Counted from the stretch's first letter, positions 15,815 to 24,586 are shown. The stretch: DNA of 64,000 nucleotides from Sulfuricystis sp964478415 (GCA_964478415.1 CAYZII010000003.1:1-64000), one strand, 5' to 3'. Notes: generated from the sequence alone by a model not told the origin. Numbers and translations are program-made.

Positions 15815-17894
15815 GCAAAGCCAGGCACGCTTCGCCCGGCAGCGGTTTGCCAAACAGATAGCCTTGCAGAACGTCACACCCCAGGCGGACGAGAAAATCG
15901 CGCTGCGCTTGTGTCTCGACGCCTTCAGCCACCACCCGCAGCCCGAGATTTTTCGCCAGCGCAATGGTCGCCGAGCAAATCGCCGCATCGTTCGCATCGC
16001 TTTCCAGATCGCAGACGAAAGTACGGTCGATTTTGAGCACCTGGATCGGCAGGCGCTTCAGATAGGCGAGCGACGAATAGCCGGTACCGAAATCGTCGAT
16101 GGCGAGCGCCACGCCCAGGTCGCGCAACGCCCCGAGCTGCCGCACGGCTTCTTCGGGATCGGCCATAGCCACGGACTCGGTGATTTCGAGTTCCAGATCG
16201 CCGGCCGCAAGACCATGTCGCTCGAGCGCGGCGAGAATCTCCTTGCCCAGACCGGCATCCCGCAACTGGTGTGCGGACAGATTGAGCGCAAGACGGACGT
16301 TTGAAACGCCGGCGGCCCGCCAGGCGGCGAACTGCCGGCAGCCCTCTTCGAGCACCCATTGCCCAAGCTGCCCGATCAGACCGGCTTCTTCGGCGATAGT
16401 GACGAAGCGCTCCGGAGAAATCCAGCCGCGTTGCGGATGCTGCCAGCGCACTAGCGCCTCGAAAGCGACGATCCGGCCGGTACACGCCTCGATCTGCGGC
16501 TGGAAATGCAAGTGCAGCGCCCCTTTGTCCAGCGCAACGCGCAAATCGCGCTCGAGTGCCAGGCGCTCGGCCGCGGCTTTGGTGAGGTCCTCGGTGAAGA
16601 AATGCAGCTGGTTGCGGCCATGCTCTTTCGCGTAATACATCGCGGTGTCGGCGTGTTTGAGCAGCGTGCCAGCATCCTGGCCGTCGCGCGGGAAGAGGCT
16701 GATGCCGATGCTCGGCGTCGAATGAAGCAGCTGGCCGTCGAGCCGATACGGTCTGGCGAGCGCCTCGAGGAGCTTCGTGCTGGCATTGAGCGCATGAATT
16801 TCCGCCTCCAGGCCGGTGAGCACGACGACGAATTCGTCACCCCCGAGGCGCGCGACGATGTCCGATTCACGCACACAGGCCTGCAGCCGTCGGCCGACTT
16901 CGACGAGCAGCTGATCGCCGACATGATGGCCGAGCGTATCGTTGATATTCTTGAAGCGGTCCATGTCGATCAGCACCAGCGCCACCTGTTTGCCATCGCG
17001 CCGCGCCGTGGCGAGCGCCTGTTCGAGCCGGCTACGCAGGCTGTAGCGATTGTCGAGCCCGGTCAGCGCATCGTGATAGGCGAGATGCTCGATATGGCGC
17101 AGCATGGCCTGGCGCTCGAGCGCACGCTGGTAACCCTGCCTTCCCACCCAACCGATGCCCACCAGCCCCACCAGCCAGATCACACCATGACCGATGCCGA
17201 GATCGATTGCGGTCGCTCGTATGCGTTGGTAATAGGGTTCGAGTGGCAGATTCACGCCGGTGGCGCCGCGCATGTCGCCAACCTGATAGCCGAGGATGCC
17301 GTGACAGCGCACGCAGACTTCCTCCATGAACCAGGCCTTCAGATAGCGTAGATAAGGCTTGCCATCAATTGCGGCAATTTCCCAGACCTCATTCTTGATG
17401 CCGAGTTCGAATTCTTCGAGCTGTTTCTTCTCCCAAGCATCAGGGGCATTGATCGGATTGAGAAAGCGCAAGCCGACGATGCGGCCGCGTGCTCCGCCGG
17501 TCATCGCCGCATAGTCGTCCATCATCTCGCGCACCATCATCGCCGGCGCGCGTAAGGTGAGCTTCATGCCGTCGGTCGTCACCACATCGCGTTCCGGAAT
17601 ATGATTCAACAGCGGAGAAGGCTGCGCCTGCGGTGTCACGCGCACATAGACGCCGGAGTGTTTCATCGCCCAGCACCGGAAAGCCATGTCCTTGTCGCGC
17701 ACCGCTCGCGCTTCGGCATAGGCCATCTCGAGCGTCTGCCGCTCATGACTGCGTAATCCCCAATACAAGGACGCGGCGACGATCAGCGTCCATAACACTG
17801 CCCCGGCCACGGCCAGACGCACCGCAGTCTTCGGGTTTTCTTTGGGAGAGAGGCTTTTCTCAGGCATCGAGGTATCGTATTGGCGCATCGCCAT
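15801..17894 (-). CDS. Heme-domain (DUF3365-like) GGDEF-EAL protein
   Basis: About 697 residues from the chosen start: an N-terminal membrane helix, a periplasmic DUF3365/Tll0287-like region ending in a c-type heme motif (CVRCH), a second helix, then GGDEF (RLGGDEF, intact) and EAL (EALVRW, with DDFGTGYSS and VVAEGVET intact) domains. Both catalytic domains look functional. A covalently bound heme suggests sensing of redox state, O2 or NO. In-frame ATGs exist at 17912, 17894, 17888 and 17867; 17894 has an AAGG at a fitting distance, but the Fnr-type box at 17902-17915 would then lie directly against it. The gene is divergent from nosD. Confidence 0.82.
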   Translation of the reverse strand: MAMRQYDTSMPEKSLSPKENPKTAVRLAVAGAVLWTLIVAASLYWGLRSHERQTLEMAYAEARAVRDKDMAFRCWAMKHSGVYVRVTPQAQPSPLLNHIPERDVVTTDGMKLTLRAPAMMVREMMDDYAAMTGGARGRIVGLRFLNPINAPDAWEKKQLEEFELGIKNEVWEIAAIDGKPYLRYLKAWFMEEVCVRCHGILGYQVGDMRGATGVNLPLEPYYQRIRATAIDLGIGHGVIWLVGLVGIGWVGRQGYQRALERQAMLRHIEHLAYHDALTGLDNRYSLRSRLEQALATARRDGKQVALVLIDMDRFKNINDTLGHHVGDQLLVEVGRRLQACVRESDIVARLGGDEFVVVLTGLEAEIHALNASTKLLEALARPYRLDGQLLHSTPSIGISLFPRDGQDAGTLLKHADTAMYYAKEHGRNQLHFFTEDLTKAAAERLALERDLRVALDKGALHLHFQPQIEACTGRIVAFEALVRWQHPQRGWISPERFVTIAEEAGLIGQLGQWVLEEGCRQFAAWRAAGVSNVRLALNLSAHQLRDAGLGKEILAALERHGLAAGDLELEITESVAMADPEEAVRQLGALRDLGVALAIDDFGTGYSSLAYLKRLPIQVLKIDRTFVCDLESDANDAAICSATIALAKNLGLRVVAEGVETQAQRDFLVRLGCDVLQGYLFGKPLPGEACLALLKHQ

Positions 17895-17901
17895 CTTAAC
17901 C

Positions 17902-17943
17902 TTGACTTTCATCAACGCCAAAAGGGGCGTCCTGCGGTCAAAT
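17902..17943 (+). promoter_or_regulatory. Fnr/Dnr-type box and -10 element ahead of nosD
   Basis: TTGACTTTCATCAA (17902-17915) matches the Fnr-family half-sites TTGAT-N4-ATCAA at 9 of 10 positions. A -10-like TCAAAT (17938-17943) follows at 22 bases, the usual spacing for a class II Fnr-type promoter. The implied transcription start is near 17950, at or next to the nosD ATG. The box is palindromic, so it could also affect the divergent GGDEF-EAL gene. Confidence 0.65.
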
Positions 17944-17949
17944 TGTGGC

Positions 17950-19191
17950 ATGCCGTCCCTTTTCCCACCGCGACGTCCAGCGATGCTCCCTGCTGCCCTC
18001 GTTGGCCTGCTACTTCCGCTGTTTGCGATGGGAGTCGCGGATGCGGCACCCACACTTCAGGCGCTCATCGACGCCGCCGCGCCGGGTAGCATCGTTCGCG
18101 TGTCCGCCGGGGTGCATGCCGGTCCAATCGTCATCGCGAAACCGCTGATCCTCGATGGTGCGGCTCAGGCCGAAATCCGCGGCAACGGCCGCGGCACGGT
18201 CGTGCATATTCGTGGCAGCGGTGTCACCCTCCGCGGTTTCACGATCCGCGGCAGCGGCAGTTTGCACGATGCCGTCGATGCCGGCATCCTCGCCGAGGGC
18301 AGTGATCATCTGATCGAAGACAACCGCCTGGAAGACGTGCTGTTCGGCATCCACCTGAAACAGACGCAACGCACGCGGGTGCGTCACAACGCGGTGATCG
18401 GCAAGAACGCAGAACTGTCGATGCGCGGTGATGCACTGCGCATGTGGCACGGCGCCCACAACCGCATCGAAAACAACCGTTTCCGCCGTGCCCGTGATCT
18501 CACCTTCATCAATTCACGGGACAGCGTCATCGCAGGCAATCATTTCAGCGACGGACGTTACGGCATGCAGATCGTCTTCTCGCCACGTTTGACGATCGAA
18601 AACAATCGCATCGAACAGATGGCCACCGGCATCGTCGTGCTCTACTCGCGCGATGTGACGCTGAGCGGCAACTTGATCGCCCATGCGCTCACCGGCGGCG
18701 GTGCCGGCATTGTGTTCAAGGAAAGCGACAGCGGTCGCGTGATCGGTAACACCGTGCTGCATTGCACGGTGGGGCTCAAAGTCGACGCTCCGCCGGAAAA
18801 GATCGGCCTGCTCGAGGTTCGTGACAACCGCTTCGCGCACAACATCAATGGGCTGTTCTTTTACGGCGAGGCCGGTGGCCATCGGTTCGCACGCAACCGT
18901 TTCGAGAACAATCTCACCACGGTGGCGATCAGCGGCGTCGGCGCCGCAGCGGCGAATGTCTGGCACAACAATCGTTGGGATGAATACCAAGGCTTCGATC
19001 TCGATCGTGACGGCATCGGCGATACCCCGTTTGAGGCCTGGCTGTTCGCCGACCGTATCTGGATGGAGACGCCAATGGCGAGTTTCTTCCGTAACTCGCC
19101 GGTGCTCGAGCTGATCGATTTCCTCGAACGCCTGGCGCCGTTTTCGGCGCCGTACCGGATACTATCCGATCCCGCTCCCCTGATGCAGTAA
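17950..19191 (+). CDS. nosD: Periplasmic copper-site maturation protein NosD
   Basis: A 413-residue secreted protein with a signal peptide (residues 1-32, with an RR-containing n-region and cleavage near VADAA) and a right-handed parallel beta-helix made of CASH-type repeats (ENNRF, GNHFSD, ENNRIE, GNLIAH). This is NosD, the periplasmic partner of NosFY in assembling the copper centre of N2O reductase. The ATG at 17950 gives a positively charged signal peptide; an alternative is 17983. It is separated from nosFLY by the men genes. A cytochrome gene follows 11 bases later. Confidence 0.88.
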   Translation: MPSLFPPRRPAMLPAALVGLLLPLFAMGVADAAPTLQALIDAAAPGSIVRVSAGVHAGPIVIAKPLILDGAAQAEIRGNGRGTVVHIRGSGVTLRGFTIRGSGSLHDAVDAGILAEGSDHLIEDNRLEDVLFGIHLKQTQRTRVRHNAVIGKNAELSMRGDALRMWHGAHNRIENNRFRRARDLTFINSRDSVIAGNHFSDGRYGMQIVFSPRLTIENNRIEQMATGIVVLYSRDVTLSGNLIAHALTGGGAGIVFKESDSGRVIGNTVLHCTVGLKVDAPPEKIGLLEVRDNRFAHNINGLFFYGEAGGHRFARNRFENNLTTVAISGVGAAAANVWHNNRWDEYQGFDLDRDGIGDTPFEAWLFADRIWMETPMASFFRNSPVLELIDFLERLAPFSAPYRILSDPAPLMQ

Positions 19192-19202
19192 GGAAAGCCA
19201 CC

Positions 19203-19928
19203 ATGTTGCAGACACTCCCACTCAGATTCGCGCTCCTTGCCATTGGCTGCTCGCTGCCCCTCCTCGCTGGACCCACGCGTGCCGCGGCGCCAGAGCAGGA
19301 ATCCGGCAAGGAGATCTACGACCCGTGCGCAGCCTGCCACGGTGATCTTGGTCAAGGTGGCAAACGCGGCGAATATCCTCGCATCGCCGGTCAGCGTGCA
19401 GCTTACATCGAATACACGTTAAAAAAATTCCGTTCGCGCGAGCGCATCAATATTCCGATGTTTCCCTACACCCAGGAGCGCGAACTGCCCGATGCGGACA
19501 TCAAGGCCGTGGCCGCCTATCTGGCGAGCATCGAGCTGCCGACGAAAATCCCCGAGTTCAAACCCACCGACGACGCTTTGACCCGCCTGCTGGCGATGGA
19601 GAAAGTGATGATCATCCCGAAGCTGGAAGGCGATCTCGCGAACGGCAAAAAGCTCTATCAGGAGGAATGCGCGTATTGTCACGGCGTCAATGGTCGCGGC
19701 AAGGGACGCTTCCCGATGCTGGTCGGGCAATACACGAATTATCTGCAGAAACAGATCTCTGCCTTCATCAAAGGCGAGCGGCCACATGACATGGTGGCCG
19801 ACGACGACGACGAAGACGAGGATGACAAGCGCAAAGCAGCACCGGCCAAGCCGGGGGTGCTCAATCGCCTGACCGAAAAAGACCTCCAGGACGTCATGGC
19901 CTACATCACCCACCTGCAGGACGAATGA
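19203..19928 (+). CDS. Periplasmic diheme cytochrome c
   Basis: A 241-residue secreted protein (signal peptide about residues 1-29) with two c-type heme motifs, CAACH near residue 42 and CAYCH near residue 158, arranged like cytochrome c4 or the NosC-type cytochromes of nos clusters. Between the second heme and the C-terminus is a very acidic stretch (ADDDDEDEDD) followed by a basic Lys/Ala/Pro stretch, probably a flexible surface loop. A good ribosome binding site (AAGGAAA) precedes the ATG. It likely carries electrons to N2O or NO reductase; the partner is inferred from the neighbouring nosD and norE. Its stop overlaps norE. Confidence 0.85.
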   Translation: MLQTLPLRFALLAIGCSLPLLAGPTRAAAPEQESGKEIYDPCAACHGDLGQGGKRGEYPRIAGQRAAYIEYTLKKFRSRERINIPMFPYTQERELPDADIKAVAAYLASIELPTKIPEFKPTDDALTRLLAMEKVMIIPKLEGDLANGKKLYQEECAYCHGVNGRGKGRFPMLVGQYTNYLQKQISAFIKGERPHDMVADDDDEDEDDKRKAAPAKPGVLNRLTEKDLQDVMAYITHLQDE

Positions 19929-20524
19929 ACACGCCCGCTCGAGCCGCAATACCAGCGCCGGATTTTGCTGGCGAAACGGTGCCGGGCAACCGCGGCATCT
20001 GGGTCGGCATCTTCTGCGTGCTGGTCGAGTTCCTGCTGCTGTTCTGCGTCTATTTCATCGCCAAGGCACATCACGGGGCGGCTTTCGAGAAAGGCCCGGA
20101 CCAGCTCGCCACCATTGCCGGTGTCGCGATCACACTGCTGCTGCTCAGCAGCGGCTACTGCATGGTCAAGGCCGTCGCAACCATCCGCAACGACCGTCGG
20201 CGCGCAGCTTTTGGCTGGGTAGCGGCCGCCTTCCTGCTCGGGCTCGGTTACCCGGTCATCAAGTTCTTCGAGATCCGTTGGAACGTCGCCCATGGCATCG
20301 ATGGCGCCGCCGGCATCTTCTACATCGTCTATTACTATCTGACGCTGAATCACCTGGTGCATGTCAGCTGGGGGCTGCTCGGTCTGGGCTGGGTTGCGGT
20401 ACGCACCCTGCTCGGCGTCTACTCGGCGCGTGATCATAGCGGTCTCGAAGCCGCCGCAATGTACTGGCACACCACTGACGTGCTGTGGCTGATCATCTTT
20501 CCCTTCTTCTACGTGTTGCGATGA
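19925..20524 (+). CDS. norE: Cytochrome c oxidase subunit III-like protein NorE
   Basis: A 199-residue membrane protein with five hydrophobic segments and the subunit III pattern (GIWVGIFCVLVEF, YYLTLNHLVHVSWGL, YWHTTDVLWLIIFPFFY). Such proteins occur in nitric oxide reductase clusters as NorE, whose role in NO reduction is accessory. It overlaps the cytochrome upstream and the norF-like gene downstream by four bases each. The catalytic norC and norB genes are not in the window. Confidence 0.82.
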   Translation: MNTPARAAIPAPDFAGETVPGNRGIWVGIFCVLVEFLLLFCVYFIAKAHHGAAFEKGPDQLATIAGVAITLLLLSSGYCMVKAVATIRNDRRRAAFGWVAAAFLLGLGYPVIKFFEIRWNVAHGIDGAAGIFYIVYYYLTLNHLVHVSWGLLGLGWVAVRTLLGVYSARDHSGLEAAAMYWHTTDVLWLIIFPFFYVLR

Positions 20525-20802
20525 AACACACCGCAGAGCGCACCTGGCTGATGCTGATTGGCCTGACTGGCCTGGGCGCATGGTTCGCCGAGACCGGCCA
20601 GCCCGGCTGGCCGTTGACACTTTTCGTCGCCGCCCTGATCGCTTTCAAGGGACGACTGGTGATCGATCACTACATGGAGATCACCCCCGCCCATCCACGC
20701 ATTCGCCGCATCCTGCATGGCTTCGTCACTGTCGTGCCACTGCTGGTGATCCTCAGCCACGGCTGGAGTGACGTATTGAAAAGCCTGACCAGCCTGAAAT
20801 AA
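20521..20802 (+). CDS. norF: NorF-like small membrane protein (cytochrome oxidase subunit IV family)
   Basis: A 93-residue protein with three hydrophobic segments, similar in layout to prokaryotic cytochrome c oxidase subunit IV and NorF (FKGRLVIDHYMEI after the second helix is typical). The ATG at 20521 overlaps the norE stop. NorF assists activity or stability of NO reductase in characterised denitrifiers. The assignment rests on size, topology and position after norE. Confidence 0.75.
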   Translation: MKHTAERTWLMLIGLTGLGAWFAETGQPGWPLTLFVAALIAFKGRLVIDHYMEITPAHPRIRRILHGFVTVVPLLVILSHGWSDVLKSLTSLK

Positions 20803-20883
20803 ACGTGGCATGCGAACCGTCCGTGAATCGAGGCATCGGGCGATACAATCGACCTGCCGCTTACCCCCCGTAGAAACTCGGCG

Positions 20884-21379
20884 ATGATGAAGAAGCTCAT
20901 GGCAACCCTGGCCGGCGCACTCTTTTTCCCGTGCATCGCTTGCGCCGATCTGCCGCGCGGCAATTGCCTGAGGCCCGCCGCGCGCACTGACCTGTCGCAC
21001 TGCGATTTCACGCAGCACAGACTGAGCGGTCTCGATCTTTCCGTGGTGCGCCTTGTCGGCGCCAAGCTCGACAACGCCGATCTGAGGAAGACCAAGCTCA
21101 GCGGAGCCGACCTGTCCGGTGCCAGCGCCAAATGGGCCAATTTCAGCTTTGCCGAGTTCTCCAATGCCAATCTGCGTCGACTTCAGTAAAGCAAAACTCG
21201 TCGGCACCCGACTGCTTGGTGCGACATTGCGCCACGCGCGTTTCCTCAATGCGGATCTCGCCGGCGCGAACTTCACCAATGCCGATGTCTGGAATGCCGA
21301 CTTCAGCCACTCTGTCCACCACCCGACATCGGCCGAGGAGGCGCTGATCGAACCATTCGTTGTCCGCGAACGACGCTGA
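20884..21379 (+). pseudogene. Secreted pentapeptide-repeat protein, frameshifted
   Basis: The first frame encodes a signal peptide (residues 1-22) and pentapeptide repeats (LSGLDL, LDNADL, LSGADL, FSNANL) and stops at 21189. Repeats resume at once in another frame (FSKAKL, FLNADL, GANFTNADVWNADF) and run to 21379. A one-base insertion or two-base deletion near 21172-21185 explains the break; joined, the protein would have about 165 residues. It may be a true frameshift or a sequence error. No function is known for this protein; it sits between norEF and norQ. Confidence 0.7.
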
Positions 21380-21470
21380 GCGCGGAATCAGCCGGCGCTT
21401 CTCCGCTCAGCGGCCAGAAACCTCACCCAACCAGTGTACCCACTGCTTCGGTCGATCTCACGGCCAGGCT

Positions 21471-21512
21471 TTGATGAGCGTCAAGGACGCATGTCGCTGC
21501 CGACCGTAAAGT
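21471..21512 (+). promoter_or_regulatory. Fnr/Dnr-type box and -10 element ahead of norQ
   Basis: TTGATGAGCGTCAA (21471-21484) matches TTGAT-N4-ATCAA at 9 of 10 positions. TAAAGT (21507-21512) follows after 22 bases, again the class II spacing. The expected transcript start is about 30 bases before the norQ ATG at 21549. Confidence 0.65.
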
Positions 21513-21548
21513 AGCATCACTCCATCCTGCGCCCGTTTGCGCACCATC

Positions 21549-22331
21549 ATGACCGCATTACCTTTCTACGAACCCGCCGGCAACGAGATCGAGCTATTCG
21601 AGCACGCCCATCGCAACCGCCTCCCGGTGTTGATCAAGGGCCCGACCGGCGTGGGCAAGACACGCTTCGTCGCCTACATGGCGGCAAGGCTGGGCCTGCC
21701 GCTCTACACGGTCGCCTGTCACGACGATCTGACCGCTGCCGACCTGGTCGGCCGCCATCTGATCACCGATGGCGCGACCTACTGGTCGGACGGCCCGCTG
21801 ACGCGGGCAGTGCGCGAAGGTGGCATCTGCTACCTCGACGAAGTGGTCGAAGCGCGCAAGGACACCACCGTGGTGATCCATCCGCTCGCCGACCATCGCC
21901 GGGTGCTGCCGATCGACCGCACCGGCGAAGTACTGCACGCACCAGACAACTTCATGCTCGTGGTCTCCTACAACCCGGGCTACCAGAACTTCCTGAAAGG
22001 CATGAAACCCTCGACGCGCCAGCGCTTCGTCGCATTGCGCTTCGATTTTCCCGATGCGGCGCGCGAGGAGGCGATCCTCGTCGGCGAGACCGGCTGCGAT
22101 GCGATGACGGCGAAGCGGCTTGTCTCCATCGGCCGTTCCTTGCGCGCGCTCAAGGACGTCGATCTCGAAGAGGTGGCCAGCACGCGGCTGCTGGTTTACG
22201 CGGCGATCCTGATCCGCGACGGCATGGCACCGACCGATGCCTGTCGCGCAGCGATCGTCGAGGCGCTCACCGACGATCGGGAAGTGGCCGCGGCGCTCGA
22301 AGAAGTCGTGCTTGCTACCTTCGGGAAATGA
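21549..22331 (+). CDS. norQ: MoxR-type AAA+ ATPase NorQ
   Basis: A 260-residue AAA+ ATPase of the MoxR/CbbQ/NirQ group with Walker A GPTGVGKT near residue 34 and Walker B CYLDEVVEA. Together with NorD (a VWA protein) it activates NO reductase, probably by metal insertion. The ATG at 21549 is preferred; a TTG at 21537 in the same frame is less likely. Its stop overlaps the next gene. The name NorQ, not CbbQ, follows from norD and norEF. Confidence 0.87.
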   Translation: MTALPFYEPAGNEIELFEHAHRNRLPVLIKGPTGVGKTRFVAYMAARLGLPLYTVACHDDLTAADLVGRHLITDGATYWSDGPLTRAVREGGICYLDEVVEARKDTTVVIHPLADHRRVLPIDRTGEVLHAPDNFMLVVSYNPGYQNFLKGMKPSTRQRFVALRFDFPDAAREEAILVGETGCDAMTAKRLVSIGRSLRALKDVDLEEVASTRLLVYAAILIRDGMAPTDACRAAIVEALTDDREVAAALEEVVLATFGK

Positions 22332-22720
22332 ATGTCGAGCGCAAAGTTCCTGGGCAAGGACTGGCGATCACGGCCGAGTCGCTGTTTCTCGTCAACCTGA
22401 TGTTGGCACCGGGACTGGCCTTTCTCGCGCTTGCCTGGTTGTGGATCAAACACAGGAACGATGCCTCGCCGCTGGCGCGCTGTCATCTCGACCAGACTTT
22501 CTTCGTCAGTCTCTGGGGCGGTGCGCTGATCGTCATCATTTGCGCCTTGTTCCTGTTCTTCCTCGGCTGGGATTGGGAATGGACCTGGGTAGCCGTGATT
22601 CTCTACTTCACCTGCGTGCATTCCACGTTGATCCTGCTCGGGATGCTCGGACTGGCGAAAGCGCTGGCTGGAAAAACTTACGTCTATCCGTGGATCGGTC
22701 CGCGCTGCGAAGGTATCTAG
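22328..22720 (+). CDS. Small membrane protein between norQ and norD
   Basis: A 130-residue protein with three hydrophobic segments (about residues 18-40, 60-82 and 88-112). It begins inside the norQ stop (ATGA) and ends directly before norD, so it is part of the operon. I do not recognise a defined family. Its position suggests a membrane anchor or an aid to NorQ/NorD action on NO reductase; this is inference only. Confidence 0.7.
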   Translation: MNVERKVPGQGLAITAESLFLVNLMLAPGLAFLALAWLWIKHRNDASPLARCHLDQTFFVSLWGGALIVIICALFLFFLGWDWEWTWVAVILYFTCVHSTLILLGMLGLAKALAGKTYVYPWIGPRCEGI

Positions 22721-24586
22721 ATGGAAGAATGGATCGGCAGCCTCTGGGATCGCTGGATCAGGGAGGTGGCGCGGCGCGACTATCCGGCCGCGGCCGTCGA
22801 ACTGAAAGATCTCGAAAAAACGCTCGGCGTGATTTTCCGTGCGCTCGGTGGCGATCCGGGCTTGCGCATCGCCGCGGCGGCGGATCAGGCGCATGGCGCA
22901 CGGCGGCGGTTTTTGCAGCGCATCGCTGGCATCCACGATCGTGCTGCCCATGCCGCCCTCGATCACGAAACCCTGCGCCTGCCCCCGCGACTTGCCGTCC
23001 TGCCAACGCCGAGTTTGAACCGCGACCTCTACGTCTGGCTCGTGGCGCTGGCGGGAAGCAGCGGCCCGGCGCTGGAGCGATTCGCGCATGAATGGATCGT
23101 GCAGAACCAGTTTGCGGTCTGGGCCACCTTGCAACGCTATCCCGGCCTGAAGATGCGCTACCAGCGGCTCGTCGAGGCCCATCTGGCGGAACGGATCGCC
23201 CCGGAAAAGATGCCGCCCGATGAAGCGGCGCAGGAACGGGCAGTGCGGCAGGCGCTCATCGGTCCGGGAAGTGTCACAGAACTGCCCCCTTTGCGGCGTG
23301 CAAAGGCAAAAGCGCTGCAGCCGGTGCCGCTATGGCTCTACCCTGCACCCCCGGCTGAGATGAAGCGACGCAGGGGGAGCCCTACCGCGCACGAAACCGA
23401 AGACGCGGAACAGCCGAAGGAGCAGCAGGTCGAGAACAAGCGCTACCAGGCCGAGCGTGGCGAGATGCCCGAGAACGAGTCGCCGCTGATCCTGTTGTTT
23501 CGCGCCGAAAGCTTGCTCTCTTGGGCCGAGTATCTGCGCGTCAACCGGGCGCTCGACGAAGACGAAAACCCTGATGCCGGCCGCGCCGCCGAGACGCTCG
23601 ACAAGCTCACGCTGGCGGAGGGCGAGCAGCGCGTCGCCTCGAAGGTGCGCTTCGATCTCGACCTGCCGGCGGCGGCCGAGGACGATCTGCCGCTCGGGCC
23701 GGGCATTCCGCTGCCCGAGTGGGATTGGAAGCGCCGCGTGATGAAACCCAACTTCTGCCGCCTGCAGACGATGGTGGCACGCGAGAGTACGCCGCAGCCG
23801 CTGCCCGAACACCTGCGGCGACACGCCAGGAAGCTCGAGAATCAGTTCGCCGCGCTGGCGCCGGTGCGGCGCTGGCAAAAGGCCCAGCCGGAAGGCGCGG
23901 AGATCGACATCGACGCCTGTGTGCGCATCGCCGCCGATCGCCTGGCGGGCTTTCATTTTTCCGGGGCGGGCGCCTACCTGAACCATCGTCCGACTGAACG
24001 CGACCTCGCCTGTCTGGTGCTCGCCGATCTGTCGCTGTCTACCGACGCCTATGCCAATGACGCACAAAAGGTGATCGACGTGATCCGCGACAGCCTGATG
24101 CTGTTCGGCGAGGCACTGTCGGCGACCGGCGATGCCTTCGCCTTTTACGGCTTCTCGTCGCTGAAAAGGAGCTTCGTGCGCTTCCATGAGATCAAGCCCT
24201 TCGACCGGCCACTCGATGCGGTGGCGCGCGGGCGCATCGCCGCATTGAAACCCGGTTACTACACTCGCATGGGCGCGGCAGTGCGCCGCAGCACCCAGCT
24301 CCTCAACCAGCAGCCGGCCAACCGTCGTCTGCTCTTGATCCTCTCCGACGGCAAGCCGCACGACATCGATCTCTACGAAGGCCGTTACGGTATCGAGGAC
24401 ACGCGCAAGGCGCTCATCGAAGCGCGCGAGGAGGGCATCAAGCCCTTCTGTGTCACGATCGACCGCGAAGGCGCCGGCTATCTGCCACACCTCTTTGGAC
24501 CGGCTGGCTACACGGTCGTCAGGAAGCCCGAAGACCTGCCCGACCGGCTGCCGCTGCTTTATGCCCAATTGACGGGGAATGCGTGA
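22721..24586 (+). CDS. norD: NO reductase activation protein NorD (VWA domain)
   Basis: A 621-residue protein. The N-terminal two thirds are helical and charged; the C-terminal third is a von Willebrand factor A domain with the metal-site motif DLSLSTDA near residue 435 and LLILSDGKPHDID near residue 540. This is the NorD layout; NorQD act together on NorCB. It starts one base after the preceding stop. A partial repeat copy lies at 22992-23018. The residues 205-250 region is low-complexity and acidic, as in other NorD proteins. Confidence 0.9.
   Translation: MEEWIGSLWDRWIREVARRDYPAAAVELKDLEKTLGVIFRALGGDPGLRIAAAADQAHGARRRFLQRIAGIHDRAAHAALDHETLRLPPRLAVLPTPSLNRDLYVWLVALAGSSGPALERFAHEWIVQNQFAVWATLQRYPGLKMRYQRLVEAHLAERIAPEKMPPDEAAQERAVRQALIGPGSVTELPPLRRAKAKALQPVPLWLYPAPPAEMKRRRGSPTAHETEDAEQPKEQQVENKRYQAERGEMPENESPLILLFRAESLLSWAEYLRVNRALDEDENPDAGRAAETLDKLTLAEGEQRVASKVRFDLDLPAAAEDDLPLGPGIPLPEWDWKRRVMKPNFCRLQTMVARESTPQPLPEHLRRHARKLENQFAALAPVRRWQKAQPEGAEIDIDACVRIAADRLAGFHFSGAGAYLNHRPTERDLACLVLADLSLSTDAYANDAQKVIDVIRDSLMLFGEALSATGDAFAFYGFSSLKRSFVRFHEIKPFDRPLDAVARGRIAALKPGYYTRMGAAVRRSTQLLNQQPANRRLLLILSDGKPHDIDLYEGRYGIEDTRKALIEAREEGIKPFCVTIDREGAGYLPHLFGPAGYTVVRKPEDLPDRLPLLYAQLTGNA
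22992..23018 (+). repeat. Partial copy of the palindromic repeat in norD
   Basis: TGCCGTCCTGCCAACGCCGA matches the element head with two or three substitutions. It encodes AVLPTPSL in norD. No right arm was found, so it could be a diverged copy or chance. Confidence 0.35.

Noticed and set aside
19950..19975. Repeat-like ACCAGCGCCGGATTTT at the start of norE
   Set aside because: The match is short and lacks the conserved GTGCCGTCC part; chance is likely.
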